IMG/VR virus record: IMGVR_UViG_3300020139_000001
Location: 1-64,000 of that record
Reading direction: 5' to 3' (one strand)
Origin: a virus
Length of the DNA: 64,000 nt
The notes under the pieces are model-generated. The model worked only from the letters and a program-made list of their open reading frames with translations. It made no database searches and had not been told where the DNA came from. Of the stretch, positions 24,543 through 32,354 are shown one piece after another. Positions within the stretch are counted from its first letter, which is position 1, and every line of letters begins with the position of its first letter. A program made the position numbers and the translations under genes.

Positions 24543-25779
24543 AGAGCTCCTTTCTTACACACAATATTATATGATGTACGGTAGGTGGATAAGAGATACT
24601 AAATATCTCTTGTCCGCCACCAAAAAATTAATGCCCACCGGATTGGTTCCTTATGTTCAGTCACGTTTGACAATACCACTCAACATTATTGATGACAGAG
24701 TTCATTGGACTCTAGACATCTCTTCCATACAAGGCAAGCTAGAACCCTATCAGCAAGAGGTATTGAGTCAGATACAACAGAAGAAGAGATGTATTGTATG
24801 TTTACCCACAGGTAGTGGGAAGACTTACATGTACAGCGTCGTGAGTGCATTCATTGATAAGAAGGTAGCGATCGTCGTACCCGCAAAAGAAGTTCTGGAT
24901 CAGGTTGAGAGAACCTTGAGAGAGTATACCAATGACTTTGTTGTCTTCTGGGGGCCAAAAACTGACTTGGACAAAAGAATCGTAATATCTACTGCGGGCA
25001 CGCTAGCCGCAAGATTCAACTACATAAGGGAAGAGATGTCTACTGTTGAGGTGCTGTTTGCAGATGAAGCACATTACTATGGTGCAAACTCATTCTTCAG
25101 AGTCTCACACTTGTTTCCCAGAGCACACTATCGTGTGGGGTTTTCTGCTACGCCAGTAGGTAGATCCGATAAAGCTGATCTTCGTGTGTTAGGAGTGTTT
25201 TCTCCCGAGATGATCTATACGACACATAAGATAGATAGGATCGTACCCGTAAGCGTAGTATTTTTGGATTATACAAAGAATAACCCAGCGTTTTCTGACC
25301 CAGAAGACTATGAAGCTCTCTTAAAGGATCGTCGTAGGATCCAAGCTATCTGTTGGATTGCTTCCCAACTGCGGGATACACAGATCCCGTTTCTTATATT
25401 CGTAGACAGGCTTGAGTTAGGCGAGAAGATCGCCTTTCACTTGCAGATTCCGTTCGTTACAGCAAACTCCAACGACAGAGGCAAAGTCTTCCAACAGATA
25501 AGAGAGAATAAACTTATAGGTGCCGTTACAACAATTGGACACACCGGATTGGATATTCCGGTACTAATGGCTATTATCAACACCGTACGAGACACTACAC
25601 CTATAAGTTTGGGACAACGTGCAGGACGTGTAATGAGGAAACTGGACTCGAAGAACATTGGAGTAGTGTTCGATTTCTTAGATCGAGGAAGGTTACCTGC
25701 ACGTTGGGCTAGTAAAAGAATGAGAGTATATCAAGCGTTAGGATTTAGTGTTATGACTTTGGAGGTACCAATGTTATGA
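24466..25779 (+). CDS. UvsW-like superfamily 2 helicase
   Basis: A 437-residue SF2 helicase. Motifs: Q-like YQQEVLSQI, Walker A LPTGSGKT, DEAH (FADEAHYY), SATP, and motif VI QRAGRVMRK. The N-terminal 100 residues precede the helicase core as in T4 UvsW, which unwinds R-loops and branch-migrates recombination intermediates. CGGAGGAAG precedes the ATG inside the DpdA-like gene. The stop is overlapped by the nuclease start (ATGA). Confidence 0.9.
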   Translation: MAVLHILDENFTKVEDHTEEEFACLRELLSYTQYYMMYGRWIRDTKYLLSATKKLMPTGLVPYVQSRLTIPLNIIDDRVHWTLDISSIQGKLEPYQQEVLSQIQQKKRCIVCLPTGSGKTYMYSVVSAFIDKKVAIVVPAKEVLDQVERTLREYTNDFVVFWGPKTDLDKRIVISTAGTLAARFNYIREEMSTVEVLFADEAHYYGANSFFRVSHLFPRAHYRVGFSATPVGRSDKADLRVLGVFSPEMIYTTHKIDRIVPVSVVFLDYTKNNPAFSDPEDYEALLKDRRRIQAICWIASQLRDTQIPFLIFVDRLELGEKIAFHLQIPFVTANSNDRGKVFQQIRENKLIGAVTTIGHTGLDIPVLMAIINTVRDTTPISLGQRAGRVMRKLDSKNIGVVFDFLDRGRLPARWASKRMRVYQALGFSVMTLEVPML

Positions 25780-26447
25780 TTCTCCGTGTGACAAATCTAG
25801 AATTTGTACAGACGTGCGAGGTTCAGTTTGCTTTTGCTCATTCAGGAAGGTTCGTGTTCGAGTCCGCAGCGTCAAAACGTGGAAAAGAGCTGCATACGTT
25901 GTTCGAAAGTATAGTGAGGGGAGACCTAACAAAAGTGCCCTCTCACTATACTACTATAGTCAATAACTTACGACAATGGTGGGTATCCAAAGAACGTACT
26001 GTACTATTGCAAGAAAAGAGACTGCGAGTCAAGCTCGGAGAAGGTATAGAGCTCACCGGCAAACCTGACTTGGTAGTAAAAGAAGACGGTCTCGTAAAGA
26101 TCGTCGATCTCAAAACTGGACAGAATCCTGAGACCTATCTGTACTCACCACAACTCCCCTTGTATGCAATACTTATCATGTTGCATACATCATGTCAGGT
26201 TCAGCCACGTATGCTTGCTGTACTTGGTGTAGATGGGCGTTCATATGAGAAAGATATGACACTCGAGGATATTACGTTCGCTACAAAATTGATAGAGTTT
26301 GCAGTTGCGATACTCGAGAGAGGATACTTCCGAAAGGGATACAGCTGTAGTTATTGTGACTACTTCCCTCTGTGTTTCCAGATCAAGAAACACGTAGTAA
26401 CGATGGAGGATATCGACAAACTTTCACTACAGGAGGTGACAAAATGA
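25776..26447 (+). CDS. PD-(D/E)XK nuclease, RecB/Cas4-like
   Basis: A 223-residue exonuclease-type protein. GKELHTLF (His40) is the family's N-terminal His motif, TGKPDLVV (Asp98) and KIVDLKTG (Asp111, Lys113) are the catalytic core, and a C-terminal cysteine group (YSCSYCDYFPLC), with Cys14 near the start, may bind an iron-sulfur cluster as in Cas4 and AddB. Start overlaps the helicase stop and it overlaps the next start, so helicase and nuclease are co-translated, probably acting together on DNA ends. No CRISPR genes are nearby. Confidence 0.88.
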   Translation: MILRVTNLEFVQTCEVQFAFAHSGRFVFESAASKRGKELHTLFESIVRGDLTKVPSHYTTIVNNLRQWWVSKERTVLLQEKRLRVKLGEGIELTGKPDLVVKEDGLVKIVDLKTGQNPETYLYSPQLPLYAILIMLHTSCQVQPRMLAVLGVDGRSYEKDMTLEDITFATKLIEFAVAILERGYFRKGYSCSYCDYFPLCFQIKKHVVTMEDIDKLSLQEVTK

Positions 26448-27112
26448 GGTTCAGGTGTTGGGTAAGAGGAGATGACAATGTTTGGCACGACGAGGGACGT
26501 TGGACGGCGTCCGACTACCTTGACTGTTTCAATAAGATACTCACAACTAGAGCTGAGAGAGAAGGCCAACCCGTATGGCAGAACGCTGAGTTTCCTATTC
26601 AAGTTCAAGAAGATGCACTTATGGAGATAGACGATTGGTCACCTATTCGTGCTCCAGGACAAGCGCTGAGTAACTTCAATGCGGCGTTCATTATAGCCTA
26701 CGAAGAGACGCCATACGTTCGTTGGATACACACAGAGCTATCACTTCTTCGGGATAAGGATGTAGGATCTACATTTAGAGCTTATATTCGTGGAGAGAGT
26801 GGGAGGTGGATAGATGGAGGCTTTCTCTACACGAGTGATCCACGAGAGGCAGTAAAACTAGTGCTTTCTGGAGCACCAGAACAGTACGCTGAAGCTGGCA
26901 GAAAATACTACAAGTGGGACAATGCTTGGTTTGAACTAGGAGAGGAGTCTTCAATCAACGTGAGCTGGGAAACGATTTCCTCTCCTATTGACATACGATC
27001 TACCCCGGTATATTTTAGTGGAGACAACCACGTGATCGTTCTGTACGACGGACTGAGGTACATGAGATGGTTGTTACAAGAGTTAACAGCGAGATTGGCG
27101 TGTTGTAGTTGA
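26444..27112 (+). CDS. Tandem-duplicated Trp-rich hypothetical protein
   Basis: A 222-residue protein with two similar halves: FRCWVRGDDNVWHDEGRWT and YIRGESGRWIDGGFLYTS, each followed by a helix and another W-rich strand (VWQNAEFPI; KWDNAWFEL). I do not know the family. A related pattern (FRVWLQSEGG, then LWEDLG) starts the protein at 29188-29799, so this phage carries at least two members of one small domain family. AGGAGGTG precedes ATG 26444, which overlaps the nuclease stop. Confidence 0.7.
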   Translation: MRFRCWVRGDDNVWHDEGRWTASDYLDCFNKILTTRAEREGQPVWQNAEFPIQVQEDALMEIDDWSPIRAPGQALSNFNAAFIIAYEETPYVRWIHTELSLLRDKDVGSTFRAYIRGESGRWIDGGFLYTSDPREAVKLVLSGAPEQYAEAGRKYYKWDNAWFELGEESSINVSWETISSPIDIRSTPVYFSGDNHVIVLYDGLRYMRWLLQELTARLACCS

Positions 27113-27297
27113 AAAAGTGTGTCCAATGTGGTAGGAGTTTTAACAAGAGTAAGGGCAAGAACCTTTGCCAAAGGTGTTACTATAAACATATGATTTGGAG
27201 CAAGCACCGTAAGAAAGGAGGTACACATGTGCACTCTCTTAGGATGGTACAGCACTGTGCCAGTACGAACACCAAAGAAACTACTACCGTACGTTGA
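27109..27297 (+). CDS. Possible small zinc-ribbon protein
   Basis: A 62-residue frame with KCVQCGRSF and NLCQRCYYKHM, a four-cysteine zinc ribbon, then basic residues. The start would be TTG at 27109 without a ribosome site but overlapping the upstream stop. The last 24 residues overlap the GAT-QueC gene. The cysteine pattern is convincing enough to list it, but translation is uncertain. Confidence 0.5.
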   Translation: MKKCVQCGRSFNKSKGKNLCQRCYYKHMIWSKHRKKGGTHVHSLRMVQHCASTNTKETTTVR

Positions 27298-28699
27298 TGC
27301 CAGAGGACGAGATGCTTTTGGTGTCTACGTGGAAACACTAGGAAAATTTGTTTTCTCATCAAAGAAGGATCTCCTCCAGTTTCTACATCATTTACCTGGG
27401 CAAAGATTCGTATCGATTGTATCGAGAGCAATACCTGCAAGTGAGAGGCACGCTACGGACGTTGAAAAAGATACACAACCTTTTACAGACCAGAACTGGG
27501 TAGTAACACATAATGGTATTATCGCAAACGACGAAACCCTAGAGAAACAATACTCCCTTACGAGAACTTCAAAAGTGGACACTGCCGTAGTACCACCACT
27601 ATTACAAAAACTAGGAATCGAGGACACTCTTAAAGCACTACAAGGAAGCTTTGCGTTAACCGTCTACAAAAGGAACACAGGTACGTTGTACTTAGCAACT
27701 AACTTTATGCCTCTCTATTGGGCAGTATCCGGAGCCATGGTAATGTGGTCTAGTATGCCTATCCCAGGCTTTCAACCTTTGGAGCCCTACTCTTATTTGA
27801 CTATCAACAAAAGGAGTGACCATACGTTCAATGTAGTGTCCACAAGACTGCCTACCACATTGGACCAATCTAGAGTCGCAGTCGTATGTAGTGGAGGAAT
27901 GGATAGCGTTACTACATTGCGATTGTATCAAGTCTTAGGTTACTCACCTACCATTGTCCACTTCGACTATGGACAAGCAGCTAGCGAAGTAGAGGACTAC
28001 TGCACATCAAGAATAAGTGAGATCTACGGGATACCGAAGTTAAAGCTAGAAGTATCCCAAATATTCAAACACATGAAGTCTGTCCTTACTACGGCGAAAG
28101 CTGCCGATCCAAAGTATAGGCATTGGGATATGGAAAGCACCTACTCATACGTAGGTGCAAGAAACTTGATACTAGCATCTTTAGCTATGGGCATTGCAGA
28201 AGAACTGAACATTGGAAGACTTGCTCTAGGACTGAATCTGGATGATGGAGGAGGGTATCCAGACAACAACTCCCCCTTTGTAGACACTCTACACCAATTG
28301 AGTGCTTATGCTCTCAATTGGAACCATTACATGTACGTAGAAGCACCATTTGTACACCTTACGAAGAAAGAGATACTCGAAGTAGCTCTAGCTATAGGAT
28401 CTCCTCTACATCTCACCGCTTCGTGCTACTACCCCAAACTAGAGGGCTCACAAATTGTGTATTGTGGACAGTGCGGATGCGACAAGCTAAGGGAAGAGAG
28501 CTTTAGAGCTCTTGGTATTAAGGACCCTATCCCTTACGCTACCAACCCATCTTGGGAAGGTTGTTCAGAACTAGAGCAAACAGACTGGGTTCGGGTTAGA
28601 GAGCCCCACACAAGACTTAAGCTAGAGGAGATACCTTACCACAAGTATCTACAGCTTCGCTCAGATTTGTCAGTAGTAAACTCATTTACTACATCATAG
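27227..28699 (+). CDS. GAT-QueC: class II glutamine amidotransferase fused to QueC
   Basis: A 490-residue two-domain enzyme. Residues 1-205 are a class II amidotransferase (Cys2 after Met1, then RGRDAFGVY, VVTHNGIIANDE and DTAVVPPLL). Residues 215-440 are a QueC-type preQ0 synthase with PP-loop CSGGMDS (221-227), DYGQAASEVE, the RNLILASLA core and a zinc site CGQCGC near 413-418, shifted by one residue from the usual CxxCxxC. Such fusions occur in archaea that make archaeosine and, as I recall, in phage 9g whose DNA carries deoxyarchaeosine. The amidotransferase would feed ammonia to convert preQ0 to the formamidine base. AAAGGAGGT precedes the ATG. Confidence 0.92.
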   Translation: MCTLLGWYSTVPVRTPKKLLPYVDARGRDAFGVYVETLGKFVFSSKKDLLQFLHHLPGQRFVSIVSRAIPASERHATDVEKDTQPFTDQNWVVTHNGIIANDETLEKQYSLTRTSKVDTAVVPPLLQKLGIEDTLKALQGSFALTVYKRNTGTLYLATNFMPLYWAVSGAMVMWSSMPIPGFQPLEPYSYLTINKRSDHTFNVVSTRLPTTLDQSRVAVVCSGGMDSVTTLRLYQVLGYSPTIVHFDYGQAASEVEDYCTSRISEIYGIPKLKLEVSQIFKHMKSVLTTAKAADPKYRHWDMESTYSYVGARNLILASLAMGIAEELNIGRLALGLNLDDGGGYPDNNSPFVDTLHQLSAYALNWNHYMYVEAPFVHLTKKEILEVALAIGSPLHLTASCYYPKLEGSQIVYCGQCGCDKLREESFRALGIKDPIPYATNPSWEGCSELEQTDWVRVREPHTRLKLEEIPYHKYLQLRSDLSVVNSFTTS

Positions 28700-28712
28700 A
28701 AGGAGGAATGCA

Positions 28713-29072
28713 ATGATACTACGAATATTGACGTTCATATCAGTATACTGGTGTGCACAAGCGAATATCTTGCGTAGTGTTGAGTTCGCATTAGCATTCT
28801 CAATCATAATACTTTTGAACGCAGTTCTGGGATCAACCTATTGGATCGCAAAAAGGATGCCACACGCACTTGATGTACTTGAGGTTCCACCGCAGGTGAA
28901 GAGAGAGTTGAGAGCCTATTTGGGTCCAGCTCCTCTGCTTTGGGTAGTTTGTGCAGGTGGGATAGATGCATGCATTATCTATCTTATCTACAAAACAATA
29001 CCAAACTACGCGATAGGGTACAGTATAGGTTCCGTACTCTACGTACTAGGACGTACTGCAGCTGTTAAATAA
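28713..29072 (+). CDS. Small membrane protein
   Basis: A 119-residue protein with three likely membrane segments, about 4-22, 27-46 and 72-92, possibly a fourth near 98-113. AAGGAGG precedes the ATG. Function unknown; a host-membrane or holin-like role is conceivable but no holin signature is visible. Confidence 0.65.
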   Translation: MILRILTFISVYWCAQANILRSVEFALAFSIIILLNAVLGSTYWIAKRMPHALDVLEVPPQVKRELRAYLGPAPLLWVVCAGGIDACIIYLIYKTIPNYAIGYSIGSVLYVLGRTAAVK

Positions 29073-29141
29073 AATTGACGCTACTACAGCTGCAAATATC
29101 CTTCTAAGTTAAATACCACATATATTACTATAGACATCGAC

Positions 29142-29156
29142 GAGCGCTTAGCGCTC
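29142..29156 (+). repeat. Small inverted repeat upstream of the 29188 gene
   Basis: gagcgc (29142-29147) and gcgctc (29151-29156) with a 3-base loop, followed by a run of A. It is not a usual terminator on either strand and might be an operator. The 29073-29187 gap also contains TTGACG near 29076 and AT-rich sequence, so a promoter may lie here. Confidence 0.4.
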
Positions 29157-29187
29157 TAAAAAAAATTTGATTCAAAGGAGGTGCGAA

Positions 29188-29799
29188 ATGTTCAGAGTCT
29201 GGCTACAGAGCGAGGGGGGCCTCCTCTGGGAAGATTTAGGCATCTTCTTAGGGGAGTTGAACGTCCTCCCTCAGTGGGCTAAGTGGAAGACAGGCCTCAA
29301 AATCAGAGGAGTATGGAGAGAAAAGATAGGAAGGCCCTTCGAGTTGCCTGCGTACTGGTACGATGCGTACGGGGGTTGGATATGGGCCTACCCCTTAGAG
29401 AACTACAAGGAGTGGGTAGACAAAGCCCTACTGGACGCAGTAGAGAAGGCATCCAAAGGGTACCAGAAGCTTTTTCTCCGTTCCAAAAGCGCTACATGGA
29501 AAGACCTGGGTTGGGTGAGAGGAGAATCTCTCTTACTGCACGAACTAGACAGGCTAGTTCGTGCAGTAAGGAGAAGGGGGGAGAAATTTCCTTCTCCTTA
29601 CCGGGTGACGACGATACCCGCCTTACACCCCTTTTGGGGATGTAAAGAGATGATGAGCGTCGTAGGACGACGGAGAGAACGTATCGCCCTCTTCGGGGGG
29701 GCGCAATACGTGAAATGGCTACAGAGCGAGGCGCACAATATCGAAGTGATGAGGTACAGGGGAGCTATGCTCCCCTCGCAGATTTGCGGTAACAATTGA
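29188..29799 (+). CDS. Trp-rich hypothetical protein with internal repeats
   Basis: A 203-residue basic, Trp-rich protein of unknown function; AAAGGAGGTG precedes ATG 29188. It has repeated short motifs: FRVWLQSEGGLLWEDLGIF at the start and KLFLRSKSATWKDLGWV near the middle, with VKWLQSEAHN near the end. The same pattern appears in the protein at 26444. A perfect 17-bp hairpin lies in its centre (29532-29570) and a 7-bp one near its end. The base composition looks slightly richer in G and C than neighbours. Confidence 0.65.
   Translation: MFRVWLQSEGGLLWEDLGIFLGELNVLPQWAKWKTGLKIRGVWREKIGRPFELPAYWYDAYGGWIWAYPLENYKEWVDKALLDAVEKASKGYQKLFLRSKSATWKDLGWVRGESLLLHELDRLVRAVRRRGEKFPSPYRVTTIPALHPFWGCKEMMSVVGRRRERIALFGGAQYVKWLQSEAHNIEVMRYRGAMLPSQICGNN
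29532..29570 (+). repeat. Perfect 17-bp intragenic inverted repeat
   Basis: cttactgcacgaactag (29532-29548) and its exact reverse complement (29554-29570) enclose a five-base loop, inside the 29188 gene. This is one of the longest perfect stems in the window apart from the 24-bp terminator. Confidence 0.9.
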
Positions 29800-31035
29800 A
29801 TGATGATGAAATGGAAGACACTTGCACCGCAGTTAGAGAAGATCGAGAGGACGAGAACGTTGTCTCAGAAGGAACAGCTTCTGAGACAAGTTGCGTCCGA
29901 TCCGCTTGGGAGAGAAGTGTTCAAGTATACTTACTCCCCAAAGCTGAGATATTACATCAAGTCTCCCCTACCAGAAAACTACGAGTCTGGCAAAGAGAGG
30001 CTTGATGTAGAGAGACTTTGGAGACTATATACTCAGTTGCTAGAAGAACTAGCACGCATACGCGTACGAACGATACAGATAGTCACCAAAGTCAGACAGT
30101 TCCTGTCGCAAGTTCCCCAACCATATTTAAAGTGGTGGGTCAGAATCCTCAATCGAGACCTAAGACTAGGTGTAGGAGAGGTACTCATAAAGAAGTACTT
30201 TCCTGGAGTACTTCCCGACATAGAAGTAATGAAAGCGTACCTAGTCACTCAGGTCAAGAAACTCCCACCACAAGTCTATATAGAACCAAAATATGATGGC
30301 GTGCGTCTTATCCTAATACAGGATGAGGACTCACTACGAGTATACACACGTAATGGGAGGAGGCAGGAACAGTTAGAGGATGTACTAGAAAAGTGTGGTC
30401 TTCCATTGGGAGTATATGACAGTGAGGGGTTTCTAAAAGATTGGAACACGACAACGTCTGCTCTAGTAAAGGAACCCCATAAGCTAGTCATATATGTATT
30501 CGACTATATCTCTCTGGAAGATTACAGACGAGGGAAAGGTACATCCTTACCACTCAAACGTAGGAAGAAATTGTTGGCTGAAAAGCTAAAGGGCGTACGA
30601 TGCAGGAGCGTACGTCTTGCGGAGTCGTACCTCATAGACTCTACGGACGTCAACAGGATGTATGAGAGGTTCATTAAAACAGGGTATGAGGGTGCTATGA
30701 TCAAAGATCCGGATTCACCGTACGTTCCGTACAGATCGACATACTGGTTGAAGCTGAAAGAAAGAGACGTTGACGTCTACAGAGTGATCGAGGTGCTACC
30801 TGGTACTGGAAAGTACCAGAATGCCCTAGGAGCGATTGTGGTTAGGGCAAAGGACGGGACTACCTTTCGAGTAGGCTCAGGGTTTACAGATAGACAGAGA
30901 GTGGAATTCTGGAGGAATCCTAACGAGATACTCGGAAGGTGTGTGGAAGTGGCCCTCTTCACTTCCGCACAAAAGATGAGTAAAGCCCCCTTCCCTACCT
31001 TCATAAGACTCCGCCCTGACGTAAGCTCCTGCTAG
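29800..31035 (+). CDS. ATP-dependent DNA ligase
   Basis: A 411-residue ligase sealing nicks in DNA. Motif I is IEPKYDGVR with the adenylated lysine in the KYDGVR element; motif III-like VIYVFDYIS, motif IV EGAMIKDP and motif V YWLKLKERD follow, then an OB-fold ending SKAPFPTFIRLRPD. The N-terminal helical domain occupies about the first 160 residues. ATG 29800 directly follows the preceding stop (TGAATG) with no ribosome site, so translation probably depends on coupling. A 12-bp hairpin (29860-29889) lies near its start. Confidence 0.9.
   Translation: MMMKWKTLAPQLEKIERTRTLSQKEQLLRQVASDPLGREVFKYTYSPKLRYYIKSPLPENYESGKERLDVERLWRLYTQLLEELARIRVRTIQIVTKVRQFLSQVPQPYLKWWVRILNRDLRLGVGEVLIKKYFPGVLPDIEVMKAYLVTQVKKLPPQVYIEPKYDGVRLILIQDEDSLRVYTRNGRRQEQLEDVLEKCGLPLGVYDSEGFLKDWNTTTSALVKEPHKLVIYVFDYISLEDYRRGKGTSLPLKRRKKLLAEKLKGVRCRSVRLAESYLIDSTDVNRMYERFIKTGYEGAMIKDPDSPYVPYRSTYWLKLKERDVDVYRVIEVLPGTGKYQNALGAIVVRAKDGTTFRVGSGFTDRQRVEFWRNPNEILGRCVEVALFTSAQKMSKAPFPTFIRLRPDVSSC
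29860..29889 (+). repeat. 12-bp intragenic inverted repeat at start of ligase gene
   Basis: ttgtctcagaag (29860-29871) and its exact reverse complement (29878-29889), six-base loop. Confidence 0.85.
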
Positions 31036-31291
31036 TACCAGTCCTCTCGTGTGCATGAGGAGAGAATGCTCATGTCGCACTGCCCCTTCGCGGCTTGCTG
31101 CCAGTCGCGATTGACCGAAGGCGGTCCAGGTAAAAAGGAGCCGTAGTAGTTTGCTTGTGGCTGAAGTACAATGACGGAGCCGCCACAAGTACACTGAGGT
31201 CTCCCGTGGGGGAGTGATCGTCTATACCTTGGGTATAGACCACGTCCTTAACTACTACACTCCTCTGCACAATTCGAGGAGGACAGGTAGC
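31036..31291 (+). other. Structured 255-base region with tiny frames
   Basis: No gene longer than 30 codons. Several short stems are visible: ctccc/gggag near 31201-31214, tctatacc/ggtataga near 31221-31239, cttgtggc/gccacaag about 35 bases apart and ccttcg/cgaagg near 31083-31125. Two very short frames with ribosome sites also occur, one coding MSHCPFAACCQSRLTEGG and one ending in SPVGE whose stop overlaps a GTG start at 31214. It could be a small RNA or a run of micro-genes; I cannot decide. Confidence 0.35.
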
Positions 31292-31381
31292 ATGAACCCC
31301 AGGACCAAAAGAATTCTGGGCATCATTGCTTACGTGTGCATTATCATAGCACGTATAATACTAGAGATACTTCCAGCGTAA
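31292..31381 (+). CDS. 29-residue hydrophobic peptide
   Basis: A short frame with a good AGGAGG site (31277-31282) encodes a basic N-terminus and one membrane segment (LGIIAYVCIIIARIILEIL). A longer version of 55 residues could start at GTG 31214. It is the last gene of the plus-strand operon. The single-pass form resembles small phage membrane peptides; function unknown. Confidence 0.5.
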   Translation: MNPRTKRILGIIAYVCIIIARIILEILPA

Positions 31382-31450
31382 GCAAGATGCTCGAAAAAAA
31401 AGATCTTTCTATCTATAACTTTAACTTTGTAGACATCAGGCGACTAGTAC

Positions 31451-31503
31451 AAAAAAGTCTCAATATAGGAGAGCGTACAGCTCTCCTATATTGAGACTTT
31501 TTT
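31451..31503. terminator. Bidirectional terminator between convergent operons
   Basis: A perfect 24-bp stem, arms 31451-31474 and 31480-31503, loop gtaca. The outer part is six A residues pairing with six T residues, so each strand ends its hairpin with a T-run. It lies between the plus-strand DNA-metabolism operon and the minus-strand tail operon. Confidence 0.95.
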
Positions 31504-31520
31504 GCGTAAACGATCGTACT

Positions 31521-32345
31521 CTAATACTCTGACTCTACCTCTGAAGGCTTAGCTTGTCGTAGAATCGTTACAACACTCTGTACTAGATTATCGTGTTTCT
31601 TCCTCAAGACCTCTAGTACAGGACTACCTATTATTATACGATCATAATTAAAGGTGGTGGACAGTTTGCGAGTGTCATAAGAAGAGACGTCGAGGACCAT
31701 AGAAGACAGTGGCACAGTAGACGGATATACCCCTACTAGCAAGATAGCATATGTTAAGTGAATACTGGGTGTGAAAACCAAGACTAATAAGTTTGTCTTG
31801 AAGACGGGAGAACTAGCCACTGTCTTCAAGTCTGGATTCACTGTACCAACACCATAGTACGCAGTCGACCTATCACGATCCACCCTATATAGAGCCCGTG
31901 GAAACTGTCTATATTGTGGAAGACTGTAGTGCCACACTGTGAGCAAATTCAACACTCTACTATACTCGTCATCTACCAATATGAGTTCCACAGAAGAATC
32001 ATACACTGCGCGTGTAGGCATATGGTATGCAGTATCGTTGAATCCTCTCCACACCATTGTGCTCTCTACATTGATATTTTGAAATGAAATTTGTTGTATG
32101 CTAGATAAGAACCACCACCCATAAGAGTCAGCTTCTAATATCCTACCCACTATAGAGTTTTCTGGCACTTCTAAGAGAGCACAATAGAATCCATCTATAG
32201 CAGGAGTAGCTATCTCGGAGGTAACACCTAACTGGTACTCGTGGAAGGATTCCTGAGGACTACTACTAGGAGTAGCAGTACGTACTTCGCTAACATAATA
32301 GGGATCTCTTCTAAGAGAGATACTCTGAAGAATAGGAAAGTCCAT
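31521..32345 (-). CDS. Tail tube-like protein (gp19-type)
   Basis: A 274-residue protein immediately downstream of the sheath gene, the place of the tube gene in T4 (18 then 19). The sequence has the tube outline: ISFQNINVESTMVWRG, then YDSSVELILVDDEY (the outer strands), NLLTVWHYSLP and LLVGVYPSTVP with FNYDRI at the end of the core, parallel to the second tube-like protein at 43847. Extra sequence at both ends makes it longer than T4 gp19 (163 residues). The call rests on pattern and position. Confidence 0.65.
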   Translation of the reverse strand: MDFPILQSISLRRDPYYVSEVRTATPSSSPQESFHEYQLGVTSEIATPAIDGFYCALLEVPENSIVGRILEADSYGWWFLSSIQQISFQNINVESTMVWRGFNDTAYHMPTRAVYDSSVELILVDDEYSRVLNLLTVWHYSLPQYRQFPRALYRVDRDRSTAYYGVGTVNPDLKTVASSPVFKTNLLVLVFTPSIHLTYAILLVGVYPSTVPLSSMVLDVSSYDTRKLSTTFNYDRIIIGSPVLEVLRKKHDNLVQSVVTILRQAKPSEVESEY

Positions 32346-32354
32346 AGCTCCTTC

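Noticed and set aside
29142-29170. Terminator at gagcgc/gcgctc
   Set aside because: The stem is followed by an A-run on the plus strand and preceded by a T-run on the minus strand, so it fits neither direction.
31070-31270. 66-residue minus-strand frame in the ligase-terminator gap
   Set aside because: No ribosome site and no protein-like pattern; it also lies against the direction of the operon.
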